Assembly (NCBI GenBank): GCA_035048815.1 | Contig: JAUCBN010000006.1 | Location: forward strand, 15,577,001 to 15,641,000 | Direction: 5' to 3' | DNA: 64,000 nucleotides | DNA from: Abelmoschus esculentus | Taxonomy: Eukaryota; Streptophyta; Magnoliopsida; Malvales; Malvaceae | Shown: piece by piece, positions 35,674 through 47,690 of the stretch | Layout of the letters: every line of letters starts with the position of its first letter | Position numbering within the stretch: position 1 is the first letter of the stretch | The notes under the pieces: model-generated | Seen by the model: the letters and a program-made list of their open reading frames with translations, nothing else | Told to the model about the DNA's origin: nothing | Databases searched by the model: none | Made by a program: the position numbers and the translations under genes

Positions 35674-36246
35674 CCAAATGTAACCCCTTAGCTCGGCTTA
35701 GACGGAATCGGCACTAATGTGTTACACGAGGAATATCAAACCAAACCCGCGAAGGTCCGATTCGATAAACAACCCTAAAACCGTTATATTTTTTTTATTT
35801 TATCTTACCTAGATGTATAATCTTATTCCTACATGTCAAGGTCTCATACAAGGAATTAACGGAAATAAACCAATCATAAACAAACATCCGATTAAACACT
35901 TAAGTAAATAAAGGACTAAAACGCAAAACTTTTAAATTCTATTAATAAAGTATAAATTCTTTTCATCAAAGTTCAATTAAACACTCAAGTTTACTTTACG
36001 GTAAATTTCAAGTTAAACGAATCATTCTAACATCATCAATTGCTTGTTTCTCTAATTTAGGGACCAAAATGTAAATCTTCCAAATTATAAAGACTTCATT
36101 CAAAGTAATTTAACCATCATGAAATTAAGTCAAATTTATGCACTCATGTGAAATTTTAGCTCAAATTAACATTTGTAAGTACCCTAATCGAACAAAGGAA
36201 GATATCCGGGACTAAAGTATAATTTCCAACAACTATAAAATCCTGG

Positions 36247-36450
36247 TGGTCAAAGGTTTGGAAACCTTCCAGAAGGTTTCGAAACTTTTTGTAAAAGGTT
36301 TCGAAACTTCCCTGAAAGTTTCCAAACTTTTCGCGTTCAATAGCTTTCCAGACTTGAAATTGCCCGCAAGGTTTCAAAACCTTCTTGAAGGTTTCGAAAC
36401 TATTTGTCAAAGGTTTCGGAACCTTCACCAAGGTTTCGAAACTTTGGGTC
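36247..36450 (-). repeat. H 5' LTR palindromic GGTTTCGAAACC-type cluster
   Basis: Counterpart of 27995-28205; here several copies keep the perfect palindrome GGTTTCGAAAC(C). Confidence 0.8.
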
Positions 36451-37194
36451 TGGAACCCAAAAGTTCCATCACACTAAGTGAACTCTAACAACTCAATACT
36501 CAACTATTAATCACTTCCAACTATATGCATAATTTCTAAGCATAATTAACAACTTATATCACGTGATTAACAACGTCACAAACATCAATCGAACTATAGG
36601 CATGCTCCCTAGAAGATGATTAAAAACATAAAAATCATGCAAGTACATGCTTTTACAATACAAATAATTCCATAGTCCATCAATTAACAAACAAGCAACA
36701 TAGGTCTTATTTCAATACAAACCAAAATCTAAGTACATACTAATCCAAAGTCCAAGTACACTCTCTCACATAGGTTAGTTTACACATTGTCATGCCTCAA
36801 TTTATTTGACAAAAACATACCAAAATTGTAGTAATCCTTCCCTCGGTTTCCTTGCCTCGAACGAAGTCCCAAGTGCCTTTATTTTTTTGCAAGGATGAAA
36901 GAAGAGCTTAAGCAAACATGCTTAGTGAGGTAGCTCTACAAAAGCTCATCAATGCATAAAACATAAATCATACTTAATATCATGTTTGCATCCTTTATGC
37001 TTAGTTGAAAAAGTAAAACTAAATCATGCTCATCAACATTGTCAAATCATTTCATGCGTCATGCACAAGAATACCATTTCACTTCATGTATGCATATTGG
37101 CTTGCTAGTGATCACCTAATATGAACTCTTAGTTCATCGAATACACGGATCCTTTTTCTCATAATTGGAGACTCTTGGTTTCAACATGCATCGG

Positions 37195-37375
37195 TCGGAC
37201 ACTTAGTCACCCTTGTATACATATTACCCCCACTACGCACGGTCGGACACAAAGTCACCCTTGTTTACGTATGGGTCAACTATATGCACGGTCGGATACA
37301 AAGTCACCCTTGTTTACATATAGACAAGTTCTACACGTACGGTCGGACACAAAGTCACCCTTGTTTACGTGTAGG
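37195..37375 (-). repeat. H 5' LTR 47-51 bp tandem repeat
   Basis: Four units with GGTCGGACACAAAGTCACCC, counterpart of 28930-29110. Copy number is equal in both LTRs. Confidence 0.85.
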
Positions 37376-39149
37376 CAACATCATTATTCTCTTTATTTTA
37401 TAGTGCACTCAATATTAATGACATGTCATCTATATTCGAATCTAAAGTTAGTGTCACAAAGCCAATCTCAAAATCAATCATGCATGTTAACTTGCTGCTC
37501 ATAGTGCATTCATATATTGTTCATCATGTGAACCTTAAATCATGCTCAACGGCTTCATCATTATAGGGCAAATAACCTCATCATATTCCAATATATTTTC
37601 ATGCTTCCATAAGCTATGAATGCCTTTATAAATCATGCAATTTCCAGCAATTAACACATACATGCATCATATCAAAACCATAGTTATACATCTCCAAAAT
37701 CTCAATAAATCATCATCATCAAAGCCATTTCCGAGATTGTCGATACATAAGAAATTGCATCAAAATCATTTAATCCACTTACTCTTGAACTATGAAAAGT
37801 TTTCACACTATTCCATAGTCCCCAAAACAGAACCGAACCAATGCAATTCACTTTTAATCCGAAATCACTCACCAACAAGCGAAACGAGCTTTCGCTGATA
37901 TCCCGACGATCACGCCAATACACCAGCACTCAAGCACCTTCTTTTACCTCTTCTACAACATTAAAAACAGAGCATTCTCACATCATAACATGCTCAAACC
38001 AGCAGCCATATCCGATCACCATAAAACTACCAAAAACTTAGCCGAAAAGACCGTAAACTAAGTCGAAACTTATCCGAACATCAGCCCAAAACCTAATGAA
38101 TTTAACATCTAATCCACTTCAATTATGAACCAAAACACATCCAAACCATCCTTATATCTCCAGCAACATTTAATCACCTAAAATAGCCCCTAAAACAACT
38201 GAAAAACACCTTAAAACAACACTGATTGCATTATTACGGGATTAAATTAATGTGCTATCAAATGAAGATTCAATTAATCATTTAATTAACATAAAACATA
38301 ATTGAATTCATCTAATTTCAATATTGAATGAGATCCAAAAAGATTTCACAAAAACATTCACAAAATCACTAGGTCTAACATTGAAAACATAGAATTTAGT
38401 TTTATTCAAAGATTAGCAAGCTAATACTTGGGAATTTCAATAAAGAACCTTAGAAAAGAGTTAAAAATTCAAAAAATTACCTTTAAGATCTATTCACCAA
38501 AAAGATGCAATTTCCACTTCTTGATTCCTTGCAATTTGGTGTTGATTTGATAAAATTGATGGTTAGGTTTTGTAAGGAATAGAAAGATGATTAAAATGAT
38601 GTAATCTTTGTGGAAAAAGATGCAAAAATCAAAAAGGAATTGAAGAAAAGAGACGGAGGAAAATAGAGAGAAAATGAGAGAAAAAGATGAGAGAAAAAAG
38701 GTAGTTTTGAGAGAAAATATTTATCATCTTTAATTAAACTAATTAAAAAGTATTTTGGTGAATAAATCATTATTAAAAATTAAAATGGGTTTATGCCCCT
38801 CTAAGGATTCTAAGTTTAGCTTGCTTTTCAATTTAATCACTAAAACTTCAAATTTTCGAAAATTACAAAATCAGCCCTCCAATTTTCCAAAATTTACAAA
38901 TTGGTCACTTATGCATAATTAAGTATAATTAAAAATCAATATAAAGTTCAAATTACTTTGCTTTTAATTTTTGAAACATATTTTAATATTTTTAAATCCT
39001 ATTCCAAAAATTATTATTTTTCTTAATTAAAAATATTCCTATTTTATATTTCTCCGGAATAGTAAATCGGAGAATCCGATTCGACCAGAATCAAATTCTC
39101 ATAACTAAAGCCTAAACTAATAACCCCAAAATCGAGATGTTACAACAGG

Positions 39150-39373
39150 ACAAAGGCAAGGAACCTACCATTGTATCACAAACATCTGGGCAACGCACAG
39201 TTGAAATAAGTAGTGAGGACTTCGACCTCAACTCATCACCACACGTGGACATACCTCTTGCAGATCAATTAGTCACCTTCTTCCCACACCGTAAGATAAA
39301 GCGTACTGCTGGTAGACACACTTCCTTTAGGTTGGAGGAGGACATGATTCCCATTGCAATAGCAGAAACAAAG
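39150..39373 (+). pseudogene. G accessory gene, middle part
   Basis: Open frame between the insertions of H and F: hydrophilic, with SEDFDLNSSPHVDIPLADQL and a basic stretch PHRKIKRTAGRHTSFRLEED. Only the position and basic composition match the tail of the J accessory gene (8277-8669); sequence similarity is weak. Confidence 0.55.
39369..39373. other. Target site duplication of F (left copy, one mismatch)
   Basis: CAAAG here versus CAGAG at 47686-47690. Confidence 0.75.
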
Positions 39374-39562
39374 TGATGAATTTTTTAAAAGGCTATTATT
39401 TACTACTCTTTTCCTAAACAATATGTACTCATTACCCACAAATTCGAGCTGATACATATACTTATTGTTTAATAATTGATATTTTGTAGCCACGACATAT
39501 AAAGATGATATTTGTGAGAAAAGAAGGCTTTATGGCATGTTTTCGTGTAGTTGCAGAAAATA

Positions 39563-39650
39563 CCTGCCGAGAAAGCAACGGTGCCGAAGGCAGAACCTTT
39601 GCCGAGGCAGCAATATTACCGAAGGAGGAAGCAATATTGCGGCAGCAGAA
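39563..39650 (+). repeat. F 5' LTR CG-rich short repeat cluster
   Basis: Units TGCCGAGAAAG, TGCCGAAGGCAG, TGCCGAGGCAG, TTACCGAAGGAG and TTGCGGCAGCAG in about 88 bp, upstream of the TATA box. The counterpart in the 3' LTR is longer (46484-46610). Confidence 0.7.
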
Positions 39651-39872
39651 GTTCCAGTACAGATTCTGGGCGATTGAAAGAGAAAAATGAGCTGAGAATG
39701 CCTGGACTTGAAGTGTTTGGATTGAAGCAGATTAGCACGTGAAAAGACGAAGTCAAAGGCCAGGCGGAAATAGTGTTCTAGATAGAATTAAACATGGAAA
39801 TATTATATTTTTATTACTTGTTTCCTACTCCAAGTTATATTCTACTAAGGAAAAGTTACTCTAGGTCTAGAC

Positions 39873-39880
39873 TATAAATA
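39873..39880 (+). promoter_or_regulatory. F 5' LTR TATA box
   Basis: TATAAATA in GTCTAGACTATAAATACACG, identical context in the 3' LTR. Confidence 0.6.
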
Positions 39881-40738
39881 CACGAGCCGTCCAATGTATA
39901 GAGGAGAGCCGAATTAGAGAGAAAGCTTTACCCTAAGACTTGTGTTCTTCATTATAATATGTTCTAAGCTTTCTTAGGGTTAGGTGAAGGTTGTTGAATA
40001 TTAATGTGAGAAGATTGTATTTTGTTTCTTTGTTTCAATACAATAAGAATATCAAAGTTTGCTTATCATAATTCCATTCTTTGTTCTTGCATTCAAACTC
40101 GAGAGAGGAGCTTGTAAGTAATTCATTTATCTAATATCGAGAGAGTTAGATTCACGAAAAGGATAAGTACAGTGTTGTAGATACTAACTCGGCCTAGAGA
40201 TAGATTAAGAGTTTCAGCGGCTAAAAGAAATATGGGATTGGTTGGTGATTATAATTGATTCACGCTGAGAGGTATCATCAAGGACTGGTCATCAACAGTA
40301 TTTCGACTTAGAGATAAGCAGAATCATTAAAAGATACTTTGTCGAACTTTGGTAAATCTGCCCAAGAGCAAGAGATTACCGTGGTAGAGAATATTGTCTC
40401 TGCCGAGACAGTATCTGTAGTACTGCCAAGGCAGTGCAGTGCCATTGTGTTGAACAAGAACAGATCAATCGAATCCATCATATGACACAACTGGATCCTA
40501 CCCATTCTCTCTATTCGTTCTCAACCTTTTATTTAAGCTTTTGTTCTTTAGTTATTCAACAAATCTTTTTAGTTGTGTTTTTATTTTATTAACTTCAGGA
40601 GCAAGGAAGTAGGAGACATATTAAGTACACCAGTACCTGTGGAGAATGATATATGATATTCGATAAATACTTATCATTATAATACTTGACGTGTACACTT
40701 GCACTTAATTGCGCTTTTTTTTACACGCATCAAGTTTT

Positions 40739-40758
40739 TGGCGTCGTTGCCGGGAACT
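40739..40758 (+). other. F primer binding site (tRNA-Asp)
   Basis: TGGCGTCGTTGCCGGGAACT, tRNA-Asp complement with a C to T change and divergence at the distal end. Confidence 0.8.
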
Positions 40759-40805
40759 GGCAACTAAATTTTGTTTACTTTAATTTTCTTTCTTTTAAGT
40801 TGTTA

Positions 40806-40833
40806 TTATATAATATATATATATATATATAAT
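40806..40833 (+). repeat. (TA)n microsatellite in F leader
   Basis: Run of alternating TA between the primer site and gag, absent from E at the same place. Confidence 0.8.
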
Positions 40834-40867
40834 TTAAAGAAATTTAATCTATTTTATCTTTGGTGTA

Positions 40868-43405
40868 TGACCAGGGTTTACCCTACCACTCACTTACGTG
40901 ATATCGATCCAGAAATCGAAAGGACTTATCAAAGACTGAGAAGACAGATCCAAGGAGTCATGGCAGTGAATCCATGAAATCAGAACCTACATGAAGGCAT
41001 TGAAGGCCAGCAACAACAACCTCTGCCGCAACCACTACCGCTACAGCTAACTGTCAGAGATTTTCTGGTGGAAGATTTAAATGGATTAAACCCTGGGGTT
41101 GTTACACTAGAGATTGAGGCAACCCACTTTGAACTTAAACCAGTAATGTTCAATATGCTCAATACTATTGGACAATTCAATAGGGTTGCAACAGAAGATG
41201 CCAGGAAGCATCTCAAATCCTTCATGGAAGTATGCAACTCTTTCAAAATCCAAAGAATACATGAATATATTTTGAGGCTAAAACTCTTCCCATATTCACT
41301 GAGCGATAGGGATAAAACCTGGTTAAACAATATTCCGGAAGGATCAATTGGATCTTGGAGTGAACTTTGCCGAGAATTCATTATGAGATTTAACCCTACA
41401 AATTTATATGATAGAATCCATAATGAGATCACTTCATTTAGACAGGCTGATGATGAACCTATGTATGAGGCTTGGGAACGCTACAGAGAGTTACTGAACA
41501 GATGTCCACTACATGGATTCCCATTGTGGACGCAAGTAACCATGTTCTATAATGCCACCAATTCCACGACTAGAATGATGTTAGATGCCTCAGCAAACGG
41601 CACACTCCTTGACAAGGCCCCGGAAGAAGCTGTAGAGATTCTAAATAAACTTGCAAGGAACGATTTCCAATTTCCTACTTCTAGGTGAGGAGGATTAAGA
41701 TGCCATGCTACAGTAAATGAGTTAGAAACCAATAATTCAGTGGCAGTAAAGTTGACATCTTTAATAAAAATGGTTCAGAAAATGCAAGCACAACAGAATA
41801 CTCAAGAGGTAAAGGCTATAAATTCTTCTGAGTATATGCAAGACGAGGAAACTAGATTTTATGTGGGAAATTATAACCAGAATAACAATATGATGTCAAA
41901 TACATACAATCCGGATTAGAAAAGGCACCTAAACTTTTCATGGAGAAACCCAAACAATGCCTTAAACCCCACCAACCAGACCTCCAATTATCAGCCACTG
42001 TCACAGTAGCAGATGCAGAAATCACTACCGTAGCAGCAGATGCATCAGCAGCAACAGCCTATGAATTCACTAGAGAATACTCCCAAGGCCTTTAGTATGA
42101 AAACTGAATCATATACGGCTGAGAACAGTAATTTCATGAACAGAAATGAGGCTACAAAACCAAGATGCTGCAATAAAATCATTAAAAACCCAAATTGGTC
42201 AATTCGCTATAAGAAAAAATATAAGACCACAAGGGGGATTACCTAGCAATACTGAAGTTGCTAAGGGAATGAGCCATGAACAGTGCAAATCAATCACAAC
42301 AAAAAGTGGCCTACAATTGAAGGAAACAATGGGCAAGTCAGCAACCAAAGCTCCACAAACAATACAAGAGGATACAGATAAGGAGGAATTAGATACTGAA
42401 CAGACTGAGCACGAAGACAATGCCCCAGAAGAAAGCTCAGCAGGACCTGCACTTCTTGTCGAGGCAGTAAACAACCCAGTGGTCCCAGGTATTAAATTCC
42501 AATCTAATGAAACCCTGGATGAGATGAGACCGCCACCACCTTTCCCACAAAGGCTGAACAAACAGAAACATGACCATTAATTCAAGAAATTTCTTGATAT
42601 TCTGAAACAAGTCCACATCAACTTGCCAGTTGTTGAAGCAATTGAACAGATGTCCAACTATGTTAAATTCTTGAAGGACATTGTGTCTAAAAGGAAGAGG
42701 CTAGGTGAGTTTGAGATAGTGGCAGGAACTGAAGGGTGCATAGCAATGTTACATAAGCGTATGCCACCCAAACTGAAAGACCCTGGCTGTTTCACCATAC
42801 CTTGTGCGATTGGGAATAACTATGAAGGAAAGGCCCTATGTGACCTTGGAGCAAGCATCAACCTAATGCCCAAATCAGTTTTTCAAAAGCTCAACATAGG
42901 AAGGGCAAAACCGATAATAGTGCTGCACCAACTTGCGGATCGATCATATGTACACCCCGAAGGAAAAATCGAGGACATACTGGTAAGAGTCGATAAATTT
43001 ATTTTTCTAACTGACTTTATTGTCCTTGATTGTGAAGCAGATGAAAAAGCATCGATCATCCTGGGAAGACCTTTCCTTGCTACTGGACGCACCTTAATTG
43101 ATATGGAGAATGGAGAGTTGACTATGAAGGTCAATAACCAAAAAGTCAAACTTAATATCTTCCACAATCTAAACAATTCTGAGGATCCAGAAGAGTGCAA
43201 GGCCATCTATGCCACAAACACCAAAATATCCTGCCTTGGCAGCATGCTCGGCAGAATGTTTGGAAAAAGAATTAAATTTACAACAAAGGTCACACACAAA
43301 GATGAACCTGATAAGGATGGGCAGCAATCACAAAAACATCATCTTGGCCATAAAGACAGGGACAAATTGGGAGATACATTTTCATGCACTCCCCTAGTAA
43401 CTTAA
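40868..43405 (+). pseudogene. gag-pro: F gag-protease
   Basis: ATG at 40868 gives MTRVYPTTHLRDIDPEIERT, parallel to K and E. Gag core: ATHFELKPVMFNMLNTIGQF near 41120, LRLKLFPYSL near 41275, EPMYEAWERYRELLNRCPLH near 41460 and RMMLDASANGTLLDKAPEEA near 41575. There is no zinc knuckle between EVKAINSSEYM and YVGNYNQN. C-terminal protease: CDLGASINLMPKSVF near 42840-42885 and IILGRPFLATGRTLIDMENG near 43060. A long stretch, 42623-43405, is fully open. Breaks: TGA at 40975, TGA at 41686, TAG at 41919 where other copies have TGG, stops near 42007-42033, a frameshift near 42140 and TAA near 42578. It ends TAA at 43403. Confidence 0.88.
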
Positions 43406-43736
43406 TTTCTTCCCTACTCTTTATATTATTATACTAGGATTAATTTAGGTACATCAATAATTATCTTTAAAACATTTTTATCTCATTTATTTATTTTTAG
43501 GATAATAAAGCAAGAATAACAGAGAAACAATTCACAGTAAGAAGTCCGCTGCCGCGACAGTACACAGTGTCAGAGCCGCAGTAGTTCCAACGGGCAAAAA
43601 CAGTGTAAAGGTTATCTACCGAATTTTCTATCATGACAGTAAATGCCAACAGACAGTTAATATTTGAAACGGCAAAAAATCTAAAAGGCTAGAAATCAAA
43701 CGGCTATATCTACCAAGGCCTATATGAGAAACTTCC
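43406..43736 (+). other. F spacer between protease and accessory gene
   Basis: No gene seen. Includes GC-rich blocks such as GCTGCCGCGACAG near 43550. Confidence 0.55.
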
Positions 43737-45410
43737 TTGTTGAAACTATTCACTTTGCATTCTTTGTTAATCTTGCCAAATCTTCCTCACAATACTCTCT
43801 ACAATCTTACCTACATTCTTGCATCTTTCAGATCAATTTTCAAAAAATCTCTCATCAACATCTCAAATATTCAAGAATCATCCACGGCTACATACAATAG
43901 CTTTTATCCTGCTGCCGCTGTTGCTGAACGATTCAACAAATTATTTGTTGCTCGGCAGTTATGGGAGGAAAAAGGTTTCCAACATTCGAATGAACACAAC
44001 TATGGCATTGAACCATTCTTGATTAATAAAATCAAATATCAAGATTGGGAAATCTTCTGCCTACAGTCTCCCCCAACAAATGCAACAATTGTACGTGAAT
44101 TCTATACACATATGCCAAGCAAAGACAACCTATTTGTTCACTGTCGGGGTAAGCCAGTCTCCCTTAATGCCGAGGTGATCAACCAGCACTACAGCCTTGC
44201 CCCCATACGCGATGAACATGGTGAATTCTATGAAGAAACCACTAATGAGGATTACGAAGAGATCAAGAACGAACTTTGTTACGACAACACTTTATAGGAA
44301 ACCGGTGCCCATAGGGTTATGTAACAAGGCTCAACTTAAAACCCGAAGCCAAGCTTTGGTGCACATTTATCAAGAGACGCCTCATACCTACATCTCACAA
44401 CAACACAGTTGATAGAAAAAGATTGGTGCTCATCAAATCAATCACCAACAAGAGGACAGAGATCATTCTTCAAGAAATTTATGATTGTGGTAAGAAAGAA
44501 CGAGGTCCTTTATATTTCCCATGTTTAATCTCTACCTTGTGCATTATTGTAGATGTCCCAATAGAAGAAACAGATGAATACACAAATCAACGACAAGGCT
44601 AGACCAGAGAATTCTGCCAAAGAGTAATACAGATAACGCAAGCAAAACCAGTACAAGAAACATCTCAATAGTTTACTGATGACTACACTGTCGGAGGGTA
44701 GTACACAGCCGAGAAGCTAGGCACTACTGAAGCCCCTGCCACAACAGATCCATACTAGAAGATTCTGCAGAGGATGACAGACATGGACCTCCGACAGTAA
44801 CGATACATAGAGTATCAGAGAGATTTCAACAACACTCTTGCACACATGATGACACAAATTTCCCCTCTCAATGAATGCAATTTCCAGAATTCCCAACAAC
44901 AATTCCATGCTGCCAGACCATCCAAAAACTACCACTGCCCCAAGGCCAAGACCATTCTTCACTGTAAGAACACAACAACAATTCCATGCTGCCAGACAAT
45001 CCAGACCAGCAGACGCTGCCGCAGCATCATCCACCAACAGGCGATCATAAAAAAGGAGAGTTGTCTACAACTCTCCACCAAACCGCCTCATCCCAATGGC
45101 CAGCCTCTCTAGGGACAGTCTCTCCAAGGAGATTGATGAGTATGTCCATCATAACTCACCACATGCTCAGCAAGGAGTCCCATATGCCGAGAAATAAGGA
45201 GGAAAACACATAATGCAGAAAGAAGTGATTAGTGACGAAGAAGAAGGCGAGGAAGTTACTGCCCCACAGCCAAAGCCAATACCCAAAAGAATGCAGCCGC
45301 CTCGACAGGCGAAAAGAGAGCACTCACCAAGACAAGGGTCCAGAATAAAAGCAACAACAGGAAAACCTAGAAGGGCAACTGTTTCCAGCAGCTCTTCAGA
45401 ATCCGAATAA
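43737..45410 (+). pseudogene. F accessory gene (putative plant transposon protein domain)
   Basis: Aligned with E, the start codon would be at 43884-43886, but F has ACG there; the frame is open from 43737, so an upstream non-ATG or lost start is possible. Readable domain: AERFNKLFVARQLWEEKGFQ near 43925, QDWEIFCLQSPPTNATIVRE near 44040, LFVHCRGKPVSLNAEVINQH near 44130, frame break near 44210 and a stop at 44297 after ELCYDNTL, then KPEAKLW-like and IINKR-like blocks in other frames to about 44530. The C-terminal tail (45213-45410) is open: acidic stretch, then basic PRQAKREHSPRQGSRIK and a Ser-rich end SSSSESE. Function unknown; no membrane segment or signal peptide seen. Confidence 0.65.
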
Positions 45411-45460
45411 TTTACTACCTTGTTCTTTATTTATTTTCTTTTTAATTGTTGTAAGATTTA

Positions 45461-45498
45461 AGCATTGAGGATAATGCTCAGTTTGAGTTTGGGGGTAT
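45461..45498 (+). promoter_or_regulatory. F internal hairpin plus AGTTTGGGGGTAT module
   Basis: AGCATTGAGGATAATGCT (6-bp stem) followed by AGTTTGGGGGTAT, 50 bp after the accessory gene. It resembles the terminal polypurine module at 46255-46294, including the downstream TATGAGTGC that mimics the LTR start TGATGAGTG. Confidence 0.6.
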
Positions 45499-46254
45499 AT
45501 GAGTGCACTATCAAGGGTAGCCCACTGCCGCGCAGCAATACCAGAAAAGAAAGTAATTTGATGCCTTAATTCAAAAAAAATTATATACCTACCTTTACTT
45601 GAAATAATTGTCTTTACTTTTGCACTTCTTTACATTAGTTTTTCCTTAGTTTATTCTTTTAAGGCTTTAGAAATCTTTTTCCTTATCATGACTAGGTTCT
45701 ATTTTGAAGAAATAACCTTGGAATACTTAAGGAATAGAACTTAGAAGCTTACTATAAGGTTAGAATCAACAAACACTTTTAGGACTTGTTTGATTTATGA
45801 GTTCTTTTAATAAACTTAGTTGATAAAGACTTAGATTTTAAGGAATGTGACTAGAGGTGCCTATCACTGGCCCTAGGAAATTACTCTTCTTCATGCTAGA
45901 GGTGCCCAAAAACCGACTATAGTATACCTAAAGAAAAGAAAGAAAAATAGAATGGATCTTGAAAGGAAGCACAACTCTTGAGGTGCCCAAAACAGACTCA
46001 AGAGATTGATGTCTTTTAGCAGAGAAATAACCATTCCGATTCTACTTGTCTTGAACTTAGAGTTTATCTAAGAAAGCCTCTAATCAACCTTGTCCACAAA
46101 AACCACACACTCACGTAATTTTGTAGTTTGTTTCTGAGTAGAAATCCTTGAGTAAACTAAAGCCTAGGACTGGAAGATGGGTATAGTTATGGTGGGAAGA
46201 ATAGATGTAAAATAAGATCAAGGGAGAATAAGGTTTGGAAATTTGATTTTTTGC
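45499..46254 (+). other. F 3' non-coding region
   Basis: No gene. Contains three partial repeats of an AGAGGTGCCTATCACTGGC/AGAGGTGCCCAAAACCGAC/GAGGTGCCCAAAACAGACTC-type motif (near 45852, 45898, 45980), also present in E (55790-55950). Confidence 0.6.
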
Positions 46255-46294
46255 ATTGCCTGAGGACAAGCAATAGTTCAAGTTTGGGGGTATT
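46255..46294 (+). other. F terminal hairpin and polypurine tract
   Basis: ATTGC (46255-46259) pairs with GCAAT (46270-46274), followed by AAGTTTGGGGGTATT abutting the LTR start. Expected plus-strand primer. Confidence 0.75.
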
Positions 46295-46483
46295 TGATGA
46301 GTGTTTAAAAAGGCTATTATTTACTATTCTTTTTCTAAACAATATGTACTCATTACCCACTAATTCGAGCTGATACATATACTTATTATTCAATAACTGG
46401 CATTTTACTGTCATAACATATAAAGATGATATTTATGAGGAAATGAGGCTTTATGGCATATTTTCGTGTAGTTATAGGAAACA

Positions 46484-46610
46484 CCTGCCGAGGAAGCAAC
46501 GATGCCGAAGGCAGAACCATTGCCGAGGCAACAGCATTGTCGAGGCAATAGCATTGCCAAAGGTAGAAGCAATGTCGCGGCAGCCGAAGCAATATCGCGG
46601 CAGCAGAAGT
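46484..46610 (+). repeat. F 3' LTR CG-rich ~18-bp tandem repeat
   Basis: Successive units TGCCGAAGGCAG, TGCCGAGGCAAC, TGTCGAGGCAAT, TGCCAAAGGTAG, TGTCGCGGCAGC, TATCGCGGCAGC at about 17-19 bp spacing in U3, upstream of the TATA box. Confidence 0.75.
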
Positions 46611-46830
46611 TCCAGTACTGATGTTGAGCGATTGAAAGAGAAAAATGAGCTGAGAATGCCTAGACTTGAAGCGTTTGGATTGAAGCAGATTAGCACGTGA
46701 AAAGACCAAGTCAAAGTCCACGCGGGAATAGTCTTCTAGATAGAATTAAACTTGGAAATATTATATTTTTATTACTTATTTCCTTCTCCAAGTTATATTC
46801 TACTTAGGAAAAGTTACCCTAGGTCTAGAC

Positions 46831-46838
46831 TATAAATA
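46831..46838 (+). promoter_or_regulatory. F 3' LTR TATA box
   Basis: TATAAATA in GTCTAGACTATAAATACATG. Confidence 0.55.
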
Positions 46839-47690
46839 CATGAGCAGTCCAATGTATAGAGGAGATCCGAATTAGAGAGAAAGCTTTACCCTAAGACTTG
46901 TGTTCTTCATTACAATATGTTCTAAGCTTTCTTAGGGTTAGGTGAAGGTTGTTGAATATTAGTTTGAGAAGATTGTATTTTATTTCTTTGTTTCAATATA
47001 ATAAGAATATCAAAGTTTGCTTATCTTATTGTCATTCTTTGTTCTTGCATTCAAACTCGAGAGACGAGCTTGTAAGTAATTCATTTATCTAATATCGAGA
47101 GAGTTAAATTCACGAAAGGGATAAGTGTGGTGTTGTAGATACTAACTCGGCCTAGAGATAGGTTAAGAGTTTCAGACGCTAAAAGAAGTGTGGGATTGGT
47201 TGGTGATTATAATTGATTCACGTCGAGAGGTATCATCAAGGATTGGTCATCAACAGTATTTCTACTTAGAGATAAGTGGAATCATTAAAGGACACTTTGC
47301 CGAAATTTGGTAAATCTGCCCAAGAGAAAGAGATTGCCGCGACAGTGAACATTTTCGCTGCCGAGACAATATCTACAGTACTACCGAGGCAGTGCAGTGC
47401 CATTGTATTAAACAAGAACAGATCAATCGAATCCACTATATGACACAACTAGATCCCACCCATTCTCTCTATTCGTTCTCAACATTTTATTTAAGCTTTT
47501 GTTCTTTAGTTATTCAACAAATCTTTTTACTTGTGTTTTTATTTTATTAACTTCAGGAGCAAAGAAGTAGAAGGAGGAATATTAAGTACACCAGTCCCTG
47601 TGGAGAATGATATTCGATAAATACTTATCATTATATTACTTGACGTGTATACTTGCACTTAATTACACTTTTCTTACACGCATCACAGAG

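Larger units (their letters stand above)
27428..39144 (-). mobile_element. Element H: Tekay/Del-type chromovirus (Ty3/gypsy)
   Basis: 11,717 bp with 3.46-kb LTRs (TGTAACATCCC..GGGTTACA on the minus strand), tRNA-iMet primer site, gag-pol and polypurine tract, bounded by perfect TSD ACAGG. The integrase ends in a chromodomain-like segment, which with LTR size and primer identity points to the Tekay/Del clade of chromoviruses. Gag-pol has several stops and frameshifts, so this copy is inactive. The two LTRs look alike along their length, with mostly transition differences and small indels. Confidence 0.92.
35679..39144 (-). repeat. H 5' LTR
   Basis: 3466 bp. Palindromic cluster at 36247-36450 and four 47-51 bp tandem units at 37195-37375, as in the 3' LTR. 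I could not assign a TATA box with confidence. Confidence 0.92.
39374..40732 (+). repeat. F 5' LTR
   Basis: 1359 bp, TGATGAATTTTTTAAAAGGC..TTACACGCATCA. TATA at 39873-39880. GC-rich TGCCGAGGCAG-like units at 39563-39650, fewer than in the 3' LTR. U5 carries CCTGTGGAGAATGATATATG and GACGTGTACACTTGCACTTA. Confidence 0.9.
39374..47685 (+). mobile_element. Element F: pol-less Athila-like retrotransposon with gag-protease and accessory gene
   Basis: 8312 bp: 5' LTR, tRNA-Asp primer site, gag-protease (40868-43405), accessory gene (about 43737-45410), hairpin/purine modules, 3' LTR. After the protease frame ends there are only about 330-480 bp before the accessory gene; no RT, RNase H or integrase motif is present on either strand. 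Gene order and spacing match E. The TSD has one mismatch, so the insertion is not very recent. Confidence 0.9.
46295..47685 (+). repeat. F 3' LTR
   Basis: 1391 bp, TGATGAGTGTTTAAAAAGGC..TACACGCATCA. About 32 bp longer than the 5' LTR, largely because the CG-rich repeat cluster 46484-46610 has more units. TATA at 46831-46838. Confidence 0.9.

Noticed and set aside
36246..36488. 80-codon frame inside the H LTR (also 27995-28237)
   Set aside because: Made by translation of the palindromic repeat cluster; lies in an LTR and is repetitive.
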